The notes beneath the pieces are model-generated. The model saw nothing but the letters and a program-made list of their open reading frames with translations, did not search any database and was not told the DNA's origin. Positions 11,891 through 22,290 of a DNA stretch of 64,000 bases are shown here, piece after piece (positions within the stretch are counted from its first letter, which is position 1; every line of letters begins with the position of its first letter). The position numbers and the translations under genes were made by a program. The stretch spans positions 13,006,874 to 13,070,873 of the forward strand of contig OZ020490.1 of assembly GCA_963971405.1 (NCBI GenBank), read 5' to 3'. Source of the DNA: Psococerastis gibbosa. Taxonomy: Eukaryota > Arthropoda > Insecta > Psocodea > Psocidae.

Positions 11891-12175
11891 AAACCGGCCG
11901 CCATACCATGTTGAATCCAGCGGACCAGAGCAGGTTCAAAGCTGCAGATAACTTGGTCGTGTGCACAGTGCCGGGAGGGAAACATGGTAGGACTTGTCCT
12001 GGTCACCTCCGAACCAGTCGTGTGACTTCACTGTGTTTCCCAAGTGGTTCGGAATCCACTATAATCAGGAGGTCCACTGTCCTATGGGCTGGCATAGGAC
12101 AGTCAAGTCGGGGTCGCTCTATGGGCCCGAATGAGGCCTAAGTCGTTATTAACCCGACGAACACAACTACTACTA
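11891..12175 (+). repeat. SINE-D, complete copy with 15-bp target duplication
   Basis: It is flanked by perfect CTAAGTACATATTAC repeats at 11876-11890 and 12176-12190. The order is head (CGGCCGCCATACCATGTTGA), core (CAAGTGGTTCGGAATCCACT), subfamily-specific 3' body (GGCATAGGACAGTCAAGTCG) and an (ACT)n tail. The perfect long duplication points to LINE-mediated retroposition and a young age. Confidence 0.92.
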
Positions 12176-12190
12176 CTAAGTACATATTAC

Positions 12191-13222
12191 GCTATGTTGA
12201 TTGGCCTATACCTATGAAAAGAATAGCTTACTTAAACTACAATATGTCTCTGTTTCTTATTTTAAGTGATATTTGCTAACATCTCAACTATTAACGGAGT
12301 TCCTGAAGTACCTAAAAAATAATATCGGTTGCTTTTGTAAAATACTATTATTTGCTACTATATAATAAGATAAATTCAAATTATTACCTACTGTACGTAA
12401 CATACTTCCAGAGTGAACAATTCGTAATATGCTCAACTCCTTACAAAAGTAGAAAAGCGTAATCTAATTTTGCGATTTTATTATAGGGTTTTACGACCTC
12501 GACTTTCCGTTAGCATTGCTTATTTCTTTTACTGCAACGACTCTTTTTATTGCTTCCTCGGGGGGTCTAACTTGGTTCGATTTGTAGTAATTTAGTGTAA
12601 TGCTTAGATGTTCTTATTAAACTATTTATTATCCGGGGTTAGAGAATAGCAAGAAGAAGCGATAAAAATAATGTTGACAGAACATGAGGGAGTCTTAGAA
12701 AATAAATATTTGAAGTAAACATCCAAGGGCTTGCCCTTTTTTTAAGCACTCCAGTCCAAGTTACCCGATAAGGCTCCTTAAGAAGAAGTGGAACGTTGAA
12801 ATTGGTCCCCCACAGAGCATATTTAAAGGAATTTTCAATGGTGACAATCCGTAATTTCATAATACTTAGGCCCAATGAAACTTTCTTTTCATTAGATATA
12901 TTCAGAAGCCAGAGGCGTAGTGTACAAACAGGAGAAGCCGGGTCGCAAGTTTTCCAAACTTACAATTAAATAAAAAAATACAATTTGGCATGTAAACCCA
13001 ACAAACCACTGAATTCTGTCTCCAAAACAAATCTGCAAACGCCCTTGGACAGGGGTCGGGAACCCATGGGTCCGAAAGACTTCTGGGGTGGCTCCACTTG
13101 GCTAAGGCTAGGTGCCTACTGTTCCACAGAAAATAAATAATAATTACAAATTACTAAAAAAATATAGAAAAAAGAGAATAAGTTTTATCACCTGATAAAA
13201 ATCCAATAATCCTAGTAATACA
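12191..13222. other. No supported gene
   Basis: AT-rich sequence. CCAGAGGCGTAGTG at about 12909 resembles the CAGNGGCGTAG ends of hAT-like elements, but no partner end was recognised. Confidence 0.35.
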
Positions 13223-13726
13223 AGGGTCTTCAAAGTGTTCGTGTTATCGAGTTATACCTAGTTAAGTGTGTTATATCAAGTTAAGTTAACACACCAATAA
13301 CCCGATAACCAAGCTAACCAGCGTGCTATCCTATACACCCTTCCAACTTATGTAAGTGTGCTATTTAGCTTGCACTGCGATCGATAGCTCAGGTTTGACC
13401 GCCGCCATCTTTTTTTGTTTATTTATTTGAAACACGTGTTTAAAATTTTGTAGTATTTAAATTTATTCGTATAATCTATTACCACAAGTAATTACCGTAA
13501 ATACTTAAAATTATAATAACCAAAATGAACAAAAAATATAAACAAATGTGGCACTAGAATAGAGTTCTGTACTTTCTTTACAACCGTGCCACGAACGTCT
13601 GACTACTACCACGTTGTTTACCCTGTTAAATATAGCATGATAACTCACTCCCGAGGTACATTCACGATTGTGTCTTAACTTGGATAGCACATCTAACTCG
13701 ATAACACCAACACTGTGAAGACCCCT
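13223..13726. mobile_element. TIR element of about 500 bp
   Basis: The left end AGGGTCTTCAAAGTGTTCGT and the right end (complement: AGGGGTCTTCACAGTGTTGG) form imperfect TIRs. They continue with GTTATCGAGTTA on both sides and GTTAAG further in. The interior is AT-rich with no ORF. No certain target duplication is seen, so the superfamily is open (hAT-like ends are possible). Confidence 0.65.
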
Positions 13727-13744
13727 ACATAATCTTCTTCAAGT

Positions 13745-13960
13745 TACAGCCGGCAGGTTGGCAGCATGTGGCATCGATGCCTCCACTCCCCTCGATCTTG
13801 GCACGCCCTCTTCAGCTCCACATTGTATTGGCCCCTACATCCTCCATAACTTGCTGCAGATACTATTTTCTGGGGCGCCCAGGTCGGTTAACTCCTACTA
13901 TTGTTCCCTCTATGATGCAGCTTACGAAGTTCTCGTGTCGAAGCAAATGTCCAATCCTGT
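13745..13960 (-). pseudogene. Possible LINE C-terminal fragment
   Basis: Minus-strand translation contains NRPGRPRK followed by LQQVMEDVGAN in shifted frames, like the GRPRK...L..DV tails of LINE endonuclease/RT proteins elsewhere in this window. Plus-strand ORFs over the same bases are taken as shadows. Weak evidence. Confidence 0.35.
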
Positions 13961-14564
13961 GTGCTCATCTTGTACATAAGGATGCAACCAGAGTTTTGCT
14001 TTTGCTTACTCTGGTTAGAACCTCATTTGTAACATTAATACATACAGTAATATGTACATATATTTACTACTAGTTACTAGGACCTCTTACTTTACTTTGT
14101 TTACTTTACCCTCAATTATGGTGACCTACTTATCTAAAATACTACTTTTCAATCTCATCTGAATTAGCTAACTAGAGAACCTCTAGCTCTAACCTAGCTT
14201 TTAAGCAGTATCGTAAAGAAATTCATTTTAACTTTGCTGTGCTGCGTAAAAATATAATAAACGTCTCGCAGACCCGTATATCATCCCCAAGCGCTATTAA
14301 TCTTTTACGAACTAAAAATACCTACTCATTTTTATTACTTACTATTATTAAATTTTATTATGTGGAAACTCGGTTGTATAGTGCGTCATAATTATGATGA
14401 TAATAAATCAGTGGTACTATAACTATAGTTATCATATAAAGTTACGTAAAATAGATATAAAATTATAACATAATTATCTTGGGTGACTATACATCGCATA
14501 GGCTAGAATTGTTAAATTATTATCAATCTATTAAATTGATAATATAGCACTGGATGCCTTTGTG
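13961..14564. other. AT-rich, no supported feature
   Basis: Nothing recognised beyond A/T-rich simple sequence. Confidence 0.35.
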
Positions 14565-14725
14565 CATTTTTTTTAAGATTATTCGCATACAAACAATACA
14601 ATGAATGTATCGGAATAGCCTCTTCAGTCGCCTCTGCAGGTAATACCTGTGTTGAGTTACGACAGGTCACCGATCGCATGATGTGTAGAGACTCGCAGAA
14701 GTACGAACAAGCTACCACTGTGCCA
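14565..14725 (-). repeat. SINE-C copy
   Basis: It matches SINE-C at 28.4, 50.3 and 54.6 kb: GGTGGTAGC-type start on the minus strand, GTGTAGAGACTCGCA and AGGTATTACCTGCAGAGGCG on the appropriate strands, and a tail towards lower coordinates. The GTAGC box resembles a pol III A box. Confidence 0.75.
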
Positions 14726-14739
14726 GTATACCACTATTA

Positions 14740-15000
14740 AGAAGCTTTCAGTCCTGTTCGATTTGATAGTCTGTGTAGCTGTGCTAAACTGTCTAACGGT
14801 CCTTTCTTGTTTAGTATAAGATACTATGAGAGCCGAAATTAGGGGATATGGAAGAAACTTGACTTGGCGGGATTCGAACCCAGTAGTTTTTCCACATCCT
14901 CTAATTTTATTTCGGTTATAACGAGGAGGTTACCTCTTCAACCAAAGTTAATTTAATGTCAGTGTTATAATTATGTATATATCATATAATACTGCAATAT
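14740..15000. repeat. Rearranged SINE-A with internal inverted junction
   Basis: It contains the SINE-A 5' block (TGTGTAGCTGTGCTAA), then AATTAGGGGATATGGAAG on one strand. Within 60 bp follows the opposite orientation TTTTTCCACATCCTCTAATT plus the SINE-A 3' body ending TAATACTGCAATATG. The shared B-box region GGCGGGATTCGAACCC sits at the turn. This is the foldback seen at 4.0-4.65 kb with the centre collapsed. Confidence 0.7.
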
Positions 15001-15720
15001 GTAGACTAACAGAAGGCTTCATTGCTTCATTGGTTGGTATTGCAACAGAACAAGTTATTTATTTAATTATTATACTCTACCGGTACGTATTAAAATGTTT
15101 TAAAAAAACGCAAGTCTTTCTTGGAACTGGTTCCAAACTGTTGTCAACTTGCATCATAAGTGGGTAAGTTGAAGGCAGCCAGCCGTCGAAAAAATCAAAA
15201 TATGAGACACATCAAAAGAAGTCTCTCTCAGCTGTTTAAACATCTCAAACTGCTATAGAAAATAAACCAAGCGCAACTTGCTTATTCACATGCTTCACTT
15301 TGCATGGAGCCCCTTCGAGCTATCTTTCAAGAAGTTGCAAGGAGTGTTTTTACACTTTAAGGCTGCATGTTCAGGTTACTTTCCAGGAAAATGCAATTCA
15401 AGTTGTCTCGTCTCTAAAGTTTCGTTTATGCTTCGTAAACTTTGTGCGATAACTAACAGGTATAAGGAAACTTGGAAGTCTAGGTTTGCAAATTCCAAAA
15501 TCAGATTTCCAAAAAGTTTGACGTACGACCGCCTTTTCAGAGCAGCAGTCTACAAGATCCCATTGCCATGATGATCTTCGATAGAAGGGGCACTTAAAGC
15601 AGAAGAAACCATTTTTTTCACGCGCGAACACTTGAACAATAATTGAGTGGGTTTTTGTTGGCACCTATGGATTCATCTCGTTGAAATCTATCCATTGAAT
15701 TTATACAACAGTCTTAGTTA
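15001..15720. other. No supported gene
   Basis: Two overlapping ORFs of under 100 codons on opposite strands (15.28-15.66 kb) show no recognisable domain and are treated as chance. Confidence 0.35.
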
Positions 15721-15903
15721 GGGGCAGGGGGAGGGTAGGTACCCGGCCTGGCCCCCCCCCCCCCCCAATTATTTAGTAAATTAGTAAATTTATTGTAAGT
15801 TAATAATTTATCTCATTACGCTCTTATTTAGTCGATACCTACTACATATGTTTCTTCCATTTATACCCCCCCCCCCCCCGGAATGGGCTGGATCCGTCCC
15901 TGC
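15721..15903. mobile_element. hAT-like element P with C tracts
   Basis: The right end is GGGCTGGATCCGTCCCTG, the complement of CAGGGACGGATCCAGCCC, a typical hAT-type terminus. Inside are ATTGTAAGTTAAT and TTACGCTC, shared with copies at 43.8, 51.1, 58.1 and 58.7 kb, and two C tracts of at least 13 bases. The left end is not clearly defined. Confidence 0.6.
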
Positions 15904-16489
15904 CCATTGGGCCTACAGTCCTACACTCCACTTGTTGCCAAACTATTCATTCATTAGAGAATGAAGTCGCAATGCGGTATCAAAACTTTAGCGAATAAAA
16001 TTACAAATGTAAAATGGCATTAATTTTCTTAATCATCTAAGGCAAAAGTTGTGCGACAAGTGTAAATAATTTTGCCAGTGAAAAAGCATGGGAGACATGC
16101 TGTGTGAAGCCCAGGGGAGGTAGAAGACTTTGAACGTGGCAGAAGTCATTAGTTGAGTGTCAGCAGGGTGTCTGAAACCACGACATTTTGACAAATATTC
16201 CAGACCACTTCACTAATGTCTTAAATACTTTAGCAGACAGTTCTCTCATGGTGCTTCTGTAGGGTGTGTACATAGTTTATGTTGAAGACCTGAAGATAGG
16301 GCCCCGGCCACCGTGTTTTTTTATATACTTTGTGGCATACATGTCTCCATTTCGTTGATCGTTGCTATCTTAAGAGTGTACGTCCCCTAGGAAATTGGCA
16401 GCCCCAAATGAATACTTCTTATTATTTATTTAATTAACTAAGCAAGTTTTTAAATACTGACTTGTATCAGTACTTGGTTAAGTCATGCT
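15904..16489. other. No supported feature
   Basis: Nothing recognisable on either strand. Confidence 0.35.
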
Positions 16490-16621
16490 TTCGCCTGTTT
16501 CATTGCGTCAATGAGAAGCTTGTCTCAGCTTGTCCATTATCACTTGTAGCCGGCGTAGGTTGACACCGAGAACATATACCAGTTTGCCAGTGGCCAAAAC
16601 TTCTTACGGAAACAATATAAA
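16490..16621 (+). repeat. LINE-K 3' UTR fragment
   Basis: CATGCTTTCGCCTG, AGCTTGTCTCAGCTTGTCCA and CGGAAACAATATAAA match the LINE-K 3' region at 61.7-61.9 kb and 55.1-55.3 kb (reverse). It stops exactly where repeat E begins, so E inserted into this LINE tail. Confidence 0.65.
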
Positions 16622-17360
16622 GAACCGGTCCGAGTTTACTCGAACATGCTTTCCAATTTAACAACAATGAGTAGTTTCATGGTAAATAATTTTCCTATGG
16701 TAAATTTCGGATATCTCAGGGGCGGGGTTGACCACCTAACGTCACTGGAGGGGAGATAAATTCTAGACAGGTCAGACCAACATATTACCACACAGCAACA
16801 ATGGCAGGACACGCAATGCATTTTTCAAAAAATAATTTTTTGCACAAAACCAAATAGTTTTTTGGGAAAGCAACCTGTCCGGTTTCGTTACTCAATTTAA
16901 CACCTAAAACATGCCAGAAGGTAGAAATCATCGATAGAAAGGTTTCGCAGAAAAATTATTTTTTAGTCTTTTTTTCATTTAAATTTAGTTATTTTTATTT
17001 TTTTTAACCACAGAAGCAAACTATCAAGGGGCAAGTGACCTCCCGCATTTTGTCAACATTAAAGACGACTGCAATATATGTGAATTTAAAAGAAATCGTT
17101 GGAGCCGTTTTTGAGAAATAATTTTTTTAGACGTTTTTTTTGGATTTTTTTGATAATAAAACCCCCCCAAATTGAGTTAGCCCAAAATAAAAATAAAATG
17201 CTTCGAGGTATGATTTTTGTGAACCTACATACTACATTTGATCAAAATCAGCCGAGTAGTTTGCCCGCAAATCGATGAACAGACAGACAGACAGGCAGAC
17301 AGAGCTACAGACAGACATTTCGTAAAAACCACTTTTTTGGGTTCCTGGGATCTCAAAACG
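16622..17360 (+). repeat. Repeat E, second long copy
   Basis: It is colinear with 9031-9810: GAACCGGTCCGAGTTTACTC, GGTAGAAATCATCGATAGAA, AAGCAAACTATCAAGGGGCA, then CAGACAGACA runs and CACTTTTTTGGGTTCCTGGG. The 3' end is cut by a SINE-C copy. The long G tract of the first copy is short here (GGGGCGGGG). Confidence 0.75.
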
Positions 17361-17374
17361 TGTAAATCCGTTGA

Positions 17375-17480
17375 CATCATCGACACGTCTCAGATCGCAT
17401 GGCTTGTAGAGACTCGCACAAGTACAAGCACGCTATCACCTTGCCATCGAAGTCGATTTTATTATTATTATATTATTATG
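17375..17480 (-). repeat. SINE-C fragment with ATT microsatellite
   Basis: GACACGTCTCAGATCGCATG and GTAGAGACTCGCACAAGTAC match the SINE-C head on the minus strand. An ATT-rich tract follows. Confidence 0.6.
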
Positions 17481-17544
17481 ATTATTATATACATTAAAAA
17501 AACAAGTAAAAACAAAATAAAAATAAAAATAAAATAAACATTAT

Positions 17545-17720
17545 AAATAAATAACAAAAATAAATGCCTTGTTTAGCAGCACTGTATGAGTCTTTTGTCC
17601 CAAATAAGCGCTAGCTTGGGGATGCGGGATGGTATTATTATGTATTGTATTTTTGTAATATATGCTCCTTGTCCAGGGAATACTGGACAAGGAAAAGAAA
17701 GAAGAAAGAAAGAAAGACCT
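17545..17720 (+). repeat. LINE-F 3' end with conserved hairpin
   Basis: CAGCACTGTATGAGTCTTTT ... GCGCTAGCTTGGGGATGCGG is followed by a perfect 10-bp hairpin, CCTTGTCCAG-GGAATA-CTGGACAAGG (17668-17693), and then an (AAAG)n tail. The same unit is inverted at 40.5 and 54.8 kb. The coding part is absent. Confidence 0.75.
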
Positions 17721-18239
17721 ATACGTTGAAGGTATTTTTGAGGATAACCATAACCGTTGTTAACCTATATTTTCTTCAAATGAGATTAGTTTCATCATAA
17801 AGACAGAAGCAGCCAATTTCCCATTTCCAATTTTATCTCTCATTTCCATACCCAACTTCTTACTTTTCTTTCAAAATGAAATAAATATTATCATTCCCGT
17901 GAAAGTCAGACTGGTGAGGGGTGGAGGGAGGTAAGGGGGTAATAGCAAATGGGGGGCAATATTCTCCAAAATTTTCATCTTACATCTGTTTGATTCTCAC
18001 CCTTTTTCAACAAGTTGACATAAAGACTGAAGCTGAAATTTTTAGTTTTCACTTTTACTGATGCGGTATTTAATACTTAAAACCATTTTCTCAGAGATAA
18101 ATAAAATTTTATCTCAGAATTGTCTGAATGCATTATTTTTATTATTAAAATTGGACAATTTGTTTTCGTATTGTCCTAAATTTTATTTTTAAATCTCAAC
18201 AACCTTATTTTAAGTGCTGACTTTATGCTTAGTGGCCTG
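17721..18239. other. No supported feature
   Basis: AT-rich sequence with short G runs (17.93-17.96 kb); no gene recognised. Confidence 0.35.
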
Positions 18240-18720
18240 CTTAATGTTAATCAAAATTAGAGGAAAAAAAACTGGACTTGGCGGGATTCGAACTCACGAT
18301 CTACATCTAACTGGGGGGTCTTAACCGCTGGACCGCAAGCCCCGGCAAGTGCAGTCTCTCTAAATCATCTACCTATGTACTCTCATTGACAAGATTCGTA
18401 TAGCTGGAAAGGTTAGCACAGGTGAACAACTAGCTAACCGAACTGTGAGCTTACTTTATTCCATAAAGGCAATGCTAAATACCAAGACCGTGCCCAGGTT
18501 TTGATATTGGGGGGGGGGGGAGGGTCCAAAAAAACATTTTACGTAATTTATTTATGAATTTATTGATGAATTCTTCTAACAACACAGGTTTACCTAAGAA
18601 AATATATTTCGCGGGTGGGGGGGGGGGTCCGAACACCTTGGACCACCCCCCTGGGCACGGCCATGCTTTACACCTTATATTGCAGTACGAAATATGGTAT
18701 ACATATAACACTGCAATATA
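18240..18720 (-). repeat. SINE-A copy split by a TIR insertion
   Basis: It carries the minus-strand B box (GGCGGGATTCGAACTCACG), the A-box side TTAACCGCTGGACCGCAAGC and the 5' block AGCACAGGTGAACAACTAGC. After a 184-bp insertion the SINE resumes at ATGCTTTACACCTTATATTG. Confidence 0.75.
18480..18663. mobile_element. Small hAT-like TIR element inside SINE-A
   Basis: Inverted ends GACCGTGCCCAGG (18486-18498) and CCTGGGCACGGCC (18650-18662) bracket two G/C tracts. The flanks ATGCTAAA and ATGCTTTA (18472-18479 and 18663-18670) resemble an 8-bp target duplication (6 of 8 match). No ORF; non-autonomous. Confidence 0.6.
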
Positions 18721-18759
18721 ATCCCTACTGTTATTTACTTTATGAGTAATCTTCCATCT

Positions 18760-19020
18760 TCTTCTGGAGTTTCAATCGATCGATTGGTTTGCAGCGAATG
18801 TTTCAATCTCCTTCTCTACTCTTGTGTATCGTGTGCGGTCCTTTTTAGTACAAGGTAGGTGTCGCCTCCTAGGTCCTTCATGATATCATCTAGGTACTCC
18901 TTCCTCCGGCATCCTCTTGAATTGATGCCTTCGACCACACCCTCAATGATGTTCTTGAGGAGTCGTTCATGTCTCAGAAGTCAGAATATGCCCCATCCAA
19001 TTGTCCCTTCTCATTGAAGT
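18760..19020 (-). pseudogene. LINE C-terminal fragment
   Basis: Minus-strand translation, with one frameshift, gives RRDNWMGHIL, then ERLLKNIIEGVVEGI and RRKEYLDDIMKDLGGD. This is the familiar C-terminal tail of endonuclease-bearing LINE polyproteins (W.GH.LRH...IIEG......GR.R..YLDDI..DL). Stops and a frameshift make it a relic. Confidence 0.65.
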
Positions 19021-19117
19021 GACTGCAATAATGGATTTTTTTTCGTTTATTCTAAGGAGTACGATGGTTGTATGGTCCCTCCATGTTCTTATATAGCAAC
19101 ACATCACAAAGGCTTCT

Positions 19118-19452
19118 AGCACCAACGGCCTTACCATGTTGAAACCATTAGAGCAGAGCATTTTTCAAACTGCGGCAAACTTGGTAGTGTGCACAGCGTT
19201 GGCAGGGGAACCTGGTGGGACATGATAACGCCCTGAGACTATACCAGTCAGTCCACGTGCGTGTCGAGTCCTGGTCACCGCCGATTTCATCGTGTGATTT
19301 TAACATGTTCCCCGAGTGGTTCGGAATCCACTATAATCAGGAGGTCGACCCTGTCAGTCAACTCCCCTTTCCCCCGAGGTGAAAGAGTCTGCTCTTAGGG
19401 TGCCTCAAGTTAACAAACAGACTTACTCTCCCCGCCAGGCTGACATAGTTGC
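19118..19452 (+). repeat. SINE-D2, 5' portion (continues at 20066-20105)
   Basis: Head CGGCCTTACCATGTTGAAAC, the D2-only block ATAACGCCCTGAGACT, core GAGTGGTTCGGAATCCACTA and 3' body CCCCGCCAGGCTGACATAGT are present. The SINE stops at GTTGCTTA and resumes 607 bp later with TTAAAGCAGAACTGCTGAAA and an (AAC)n tail. A TIR block sits in the gap. Confidence 0.8.
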
Positions 19453-19455
19453 TTA

Positions 19456-20062
19456 GGCGGGGTTTCCACCGACCTCTCATTGCAGAATGCAAATGACATT
19501 GACGGAAATTTTTGTTTTACTCTATGCCATAGTTAAAATTGATCAATGATCATAGAGTAAAATCTCTCACAAACAGACTAAAATTAAAAAATGGCGTCAC
19601 GGGACATGTTAAGTACAAACATTTTAATAGATTTCTATAAAAAGAAAAATTCAAATTTCCGTCAATGTCATTTGCATTCTGCAATGAAAGGTCGGTGGAA
19701 TACCCACCTAGGTCTTGAATGTCTGCTACCACGTCAACGTCTTTGCATTCTGCAATGAGAAATGAAATGAAATGAAATGAAATATCGTCTTTATTTTCAG
19801 GCGAGCTTTAGCCCCGAAGGGCTACTCTTCCAGCTAACCTTCACAATTTTTTGTTTACATTAAATTTTTTTGAACAAAGATCGTTTTCCTGTAAAAAAAA
19901 GATAGCCTAAACATAAGAAAAGAAAAGTTCATGCACTCACTCATTTACTCGCACACAACATTCCCCAGAAATTGATGGCAGGCTGCCTTAAATCTCCCCA
20001 AGCTGCTCTCGGTCCTTGTTTCGTCAGTCAGGGAATTCCAAGAGGTCGGTGGAAACCCCGCC
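19456..20062. mobile_element. 607-bp TTA-flanked TIR block inserted in SINE-D2
   Basis: The ends are GGCGGGGTTTCCACCGACCT and its exact complement at 20043-20062, with TTA directly on both sides (19453-19455, 20063-20065). The left 253 bp (19456-19708) is itself a TIR element with a second, imperfect right end (GGTCGGTGGAATACCCACC). The remainder contains a LINE 3' fragment. It probably arose from nested insertions bounded by one TIR pair. Confidence 0.75.
19745..20045 (-). pseudogene. LINE-G C-terminus and 3' end carried in a TIR block
   Basis: On the minus strand, WNSLTDETRTESSLGRFKAA leads into CHQFLGNVVCE and a stop. A 3' UTR follows with the TAGCCC-TTCG-GGGCTA hairpin (about 19810-19826), AAATAAAGACG and a TTTCA-repeat tail. 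It resembles C-termini of Jockey/CR1-type RT proteins. Sequence upstream of WNSL is replaced by the TIR sequence. Confidence 0.7.
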
Positions 20063-20489
20063 TTAAAGCAGAACTGCTGAAAGTAGCCTTTGAAGACAAC
20101 AACAACACAAAGCTTTCCATATATACTCAAGCACTTTTACAGTAGCTCAAATTAATTGTTTTTTTTTTTTTTTAATTAAGTAATTTGTGGGTGCCGTAGT
20201 AATTTGGTGAATTAGGGGACGGCAGTGTTGAGAGAAAGAGGTTGTAAAAGAAATTCAAAGGGGGCGGGGGGCTGGGAGTCAGTGGCTCGTTCAGATGTCC
20301 CCGTTCGCTCAGACTTTTACGGCCTGCAGTAAAAACCTGATGGAGTTTTCTACGGCTTTCTCAGCATTTAAGGAACACTCGACATGTTCTGCAGGTCAAT
20401 GACTTGCCCCCTTATGATATTTTCATTTCATATTAAAACCTGCCGAATGTAACTACCTACGAACATTGTTCCATAAAAACTATAAATTC

Positions 20490-20652
20490 TAAAATTAGAC
20501 GGTCAATGGGCAACCCGTTGTCCAATGCCCTCCTGATCACAGTTTGCCACACACCACCAACTCATACACACACTATACAGACAACAACACCGGCAAACTA
20601 ACTACAAACCAGAAAGCGCGTTTACCCACAAGGGTCTGGCGCTTATAAAAAA
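20490..20652 (+). repeat. LINE 3' UTR with two-tier hairpin
   Basis: GACGGTCAATGGGCAACCCG resembles the 3' UTR of the I-group LINE at 11.56 kb. The end folds as AGCGC-GTTT-ACCC-ACAA-GGGT-CTG-GCGCT (about 20616-20644) and runs into an A-rich (AATAATA) tail. No coding part remains. Confidence 0.6.
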
Positions 20653-21239
20653 AAATAATAATAAAAATAAAAGTAAAAAAAATCTAAAAGAAATTTTACC
20701 ATGTTGTCTGTAAGAAAATAAATATAAGGTATACAGGTATTTCCCTACAAAACTTGAGTCTTGACCGGCCACTTGATAATATGCATCAAGTTCCTCAGGT
20801 TGAAAATCCTGTTAAGTTGTAAGAAAGAAAGAAGTTAAATCTCAAACTCAACTCTCAAATTTTTTTTCGTATTGTAAAGTAGGTACAATTAATGGGCCTT
20901 CGTCCTTAAAAATGGCGAACATTTAGCCATCCATCAACAGGTTCACTATTGTATTATTTATGCATCAATAATATCAATGCTTTATCTATTTTATATGAAT
21001 TTGTACAGAACTAACTACCTACAAGAACTCGGTCTCAATAGAATGCTAACCAGGTTTAATATTATTAACCAGAAGTGTGACATTGATATATTCCATGAAT
21101 CACTAAATAGCATTAGGAGGAAAGCATCATAACATGCGTTATAATATCATATGTACGAGTACTGTTATTATTCCACTTGTAGCGTCAAAATTGAAGTTTT
21201 TCCGTTTATTATAATATTTATTTATTTATTTATTTATAC
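20653..21239. other. AT-rich, no supported gene
   Basis: Contains short AAAG and TTTA microsatellites only. Confidence 0.35.
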
Positions 21240-21420
21240 ATTATATTGCAGCATTACTAGTATATGGTATATACAGTATGTATAACATTGACATTAAATT
21301 AACTGCGGTTGTAGAGGTAACCTCCTTGTTATAGCCGAAATTAGAGGTTATAGAAAAAACTGGGCTTGGTGGGGATTTGAACCCTCGGTCTACGCCTAAC
21401 GCGGCAGAAGTAAAACATCC
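21240..21420 (-). repeat. SINE-A copy
   Basis: On the minus strand: a B-box-like region over GATTTGAACCCTC, the body complement of AATTAGAGGTTATAG, GAGGTAACCTCCTTGTTATA, and the end at ATTATATTGCAGC. A TTTA repeat adjoins at 21.22 kb. Confidence 0.65.
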
Positions 21421-21507
21421 TCGTTGAAAAAACGTGAGCCGTGCTAGAGCGCAATTTCCCTTTTCAGATTCGCCAAGGTTCAAATTGCCATGATGATCGT
21501 CAATCTT

Positions 21508-21735
21508 TAATAGACATGTAGAGTAGTGGTACGGGCTCTGACTTTCACCCGAAAGGTTGTTGGTTCGAGTCCTACACATCCTACATTTTCTAGCCATGCT
21601 CCGGAAGACATGTAAACAGGCGGTCCCGGGCCTTCCTAGTTGAGTGTAAGAGAGGGCTTTATAGCCCTAACTCCGCTAGGTTGCCTTAGTAATCGAAAAA
21701 AAAGCCCTCATTTATTTATTTATTTATTTATTAAT
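21508..21735 (+). repeat. SINE-B, near-complete copy
   Basis: Head ACATGTAGAGTAGTGGTACG (A-box-like) is followed by GGTTGTTGGTTCGAGTCC, which holds a perfect B box. The body GGTCCCGGGCCTTCCTAGTT, CTAACTCCGCTAGGTTGCCT and an (ATTT)n tail complete it. The tRNA source is not identified. Confidence 0.8.
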
Positions 21736-21889
21736 TGAAGAGGCATTTAAAGTAGAAGAAGGGGGTATTGCCTATTTTCAAAATATAAACTCAAATCAAT
21801 ACTAATAATATCAATCGCCTTATATTTGATATATATAATATAGGCTACAATATATCAATGGAATACATTACATTGATAATTAGTACACT

Positions 21890-22276
21890 TGTAGCTTGTC
21901 GAAGGACGATGCAATTGAATAGGCAGTGTAGACTTGAAATGGTTTGTATTGCAGTGCTTCGACTCAAGTTAGAGTAATTTAACACACAGTGGTTACAATA
22001 TGAGCTGTGAGACGAGAACGATACATGCTTACAATTAATATTGAATTTGATCCAGCCTGCTTCCATATAGAAAAACCAACTCTGTGTCCACAGCTAAAGG
22101 AGCTGATGAGACACAGAGGGTAGATTAAAGATATTATTGAATAAGAGAAATAAATACGTAAAAGGAAGATTGAGGAATATTGAATTATCTGAATGTGAAC
22201 AGCGCCATCTAACGGGAAAAAGGTGAAGCTGGAAGCAGACTGGTTATTACACATGTGGGACTAAGTGGTCCCCACA
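21890..22276 (-). repeat. 3' LTR (left copy)
   Basis: 387 bp, from TGTAGCTTGTCGAAGG on the plus strand to GGTCCCCACA. It matches the right copy over its whole length on direct reading. On the element strand it starts TGTGGGGACCACTTAG. Confidence 0.95.
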
Positions 22277-22290
22277 TTACCCCCCTCCTA
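22277..22290 (-). other. Polypurine tract of the retrotransposon
   Basis: On the element strand AGGAGGGGGG followed by TAA directly abuts the 3' LTR, in the usual place for priming plus-strand DNA synthesis. It overlaps the end of the pol stop-codon region. Confidence 0.8.

Noticed and set aside
21241..21597. 118-codon minus ORF
   Set aside because: It spans SINE-A and SINE-B copies; similar peptides appear wherever SINE-B lies (46.6, 53.2 kb).
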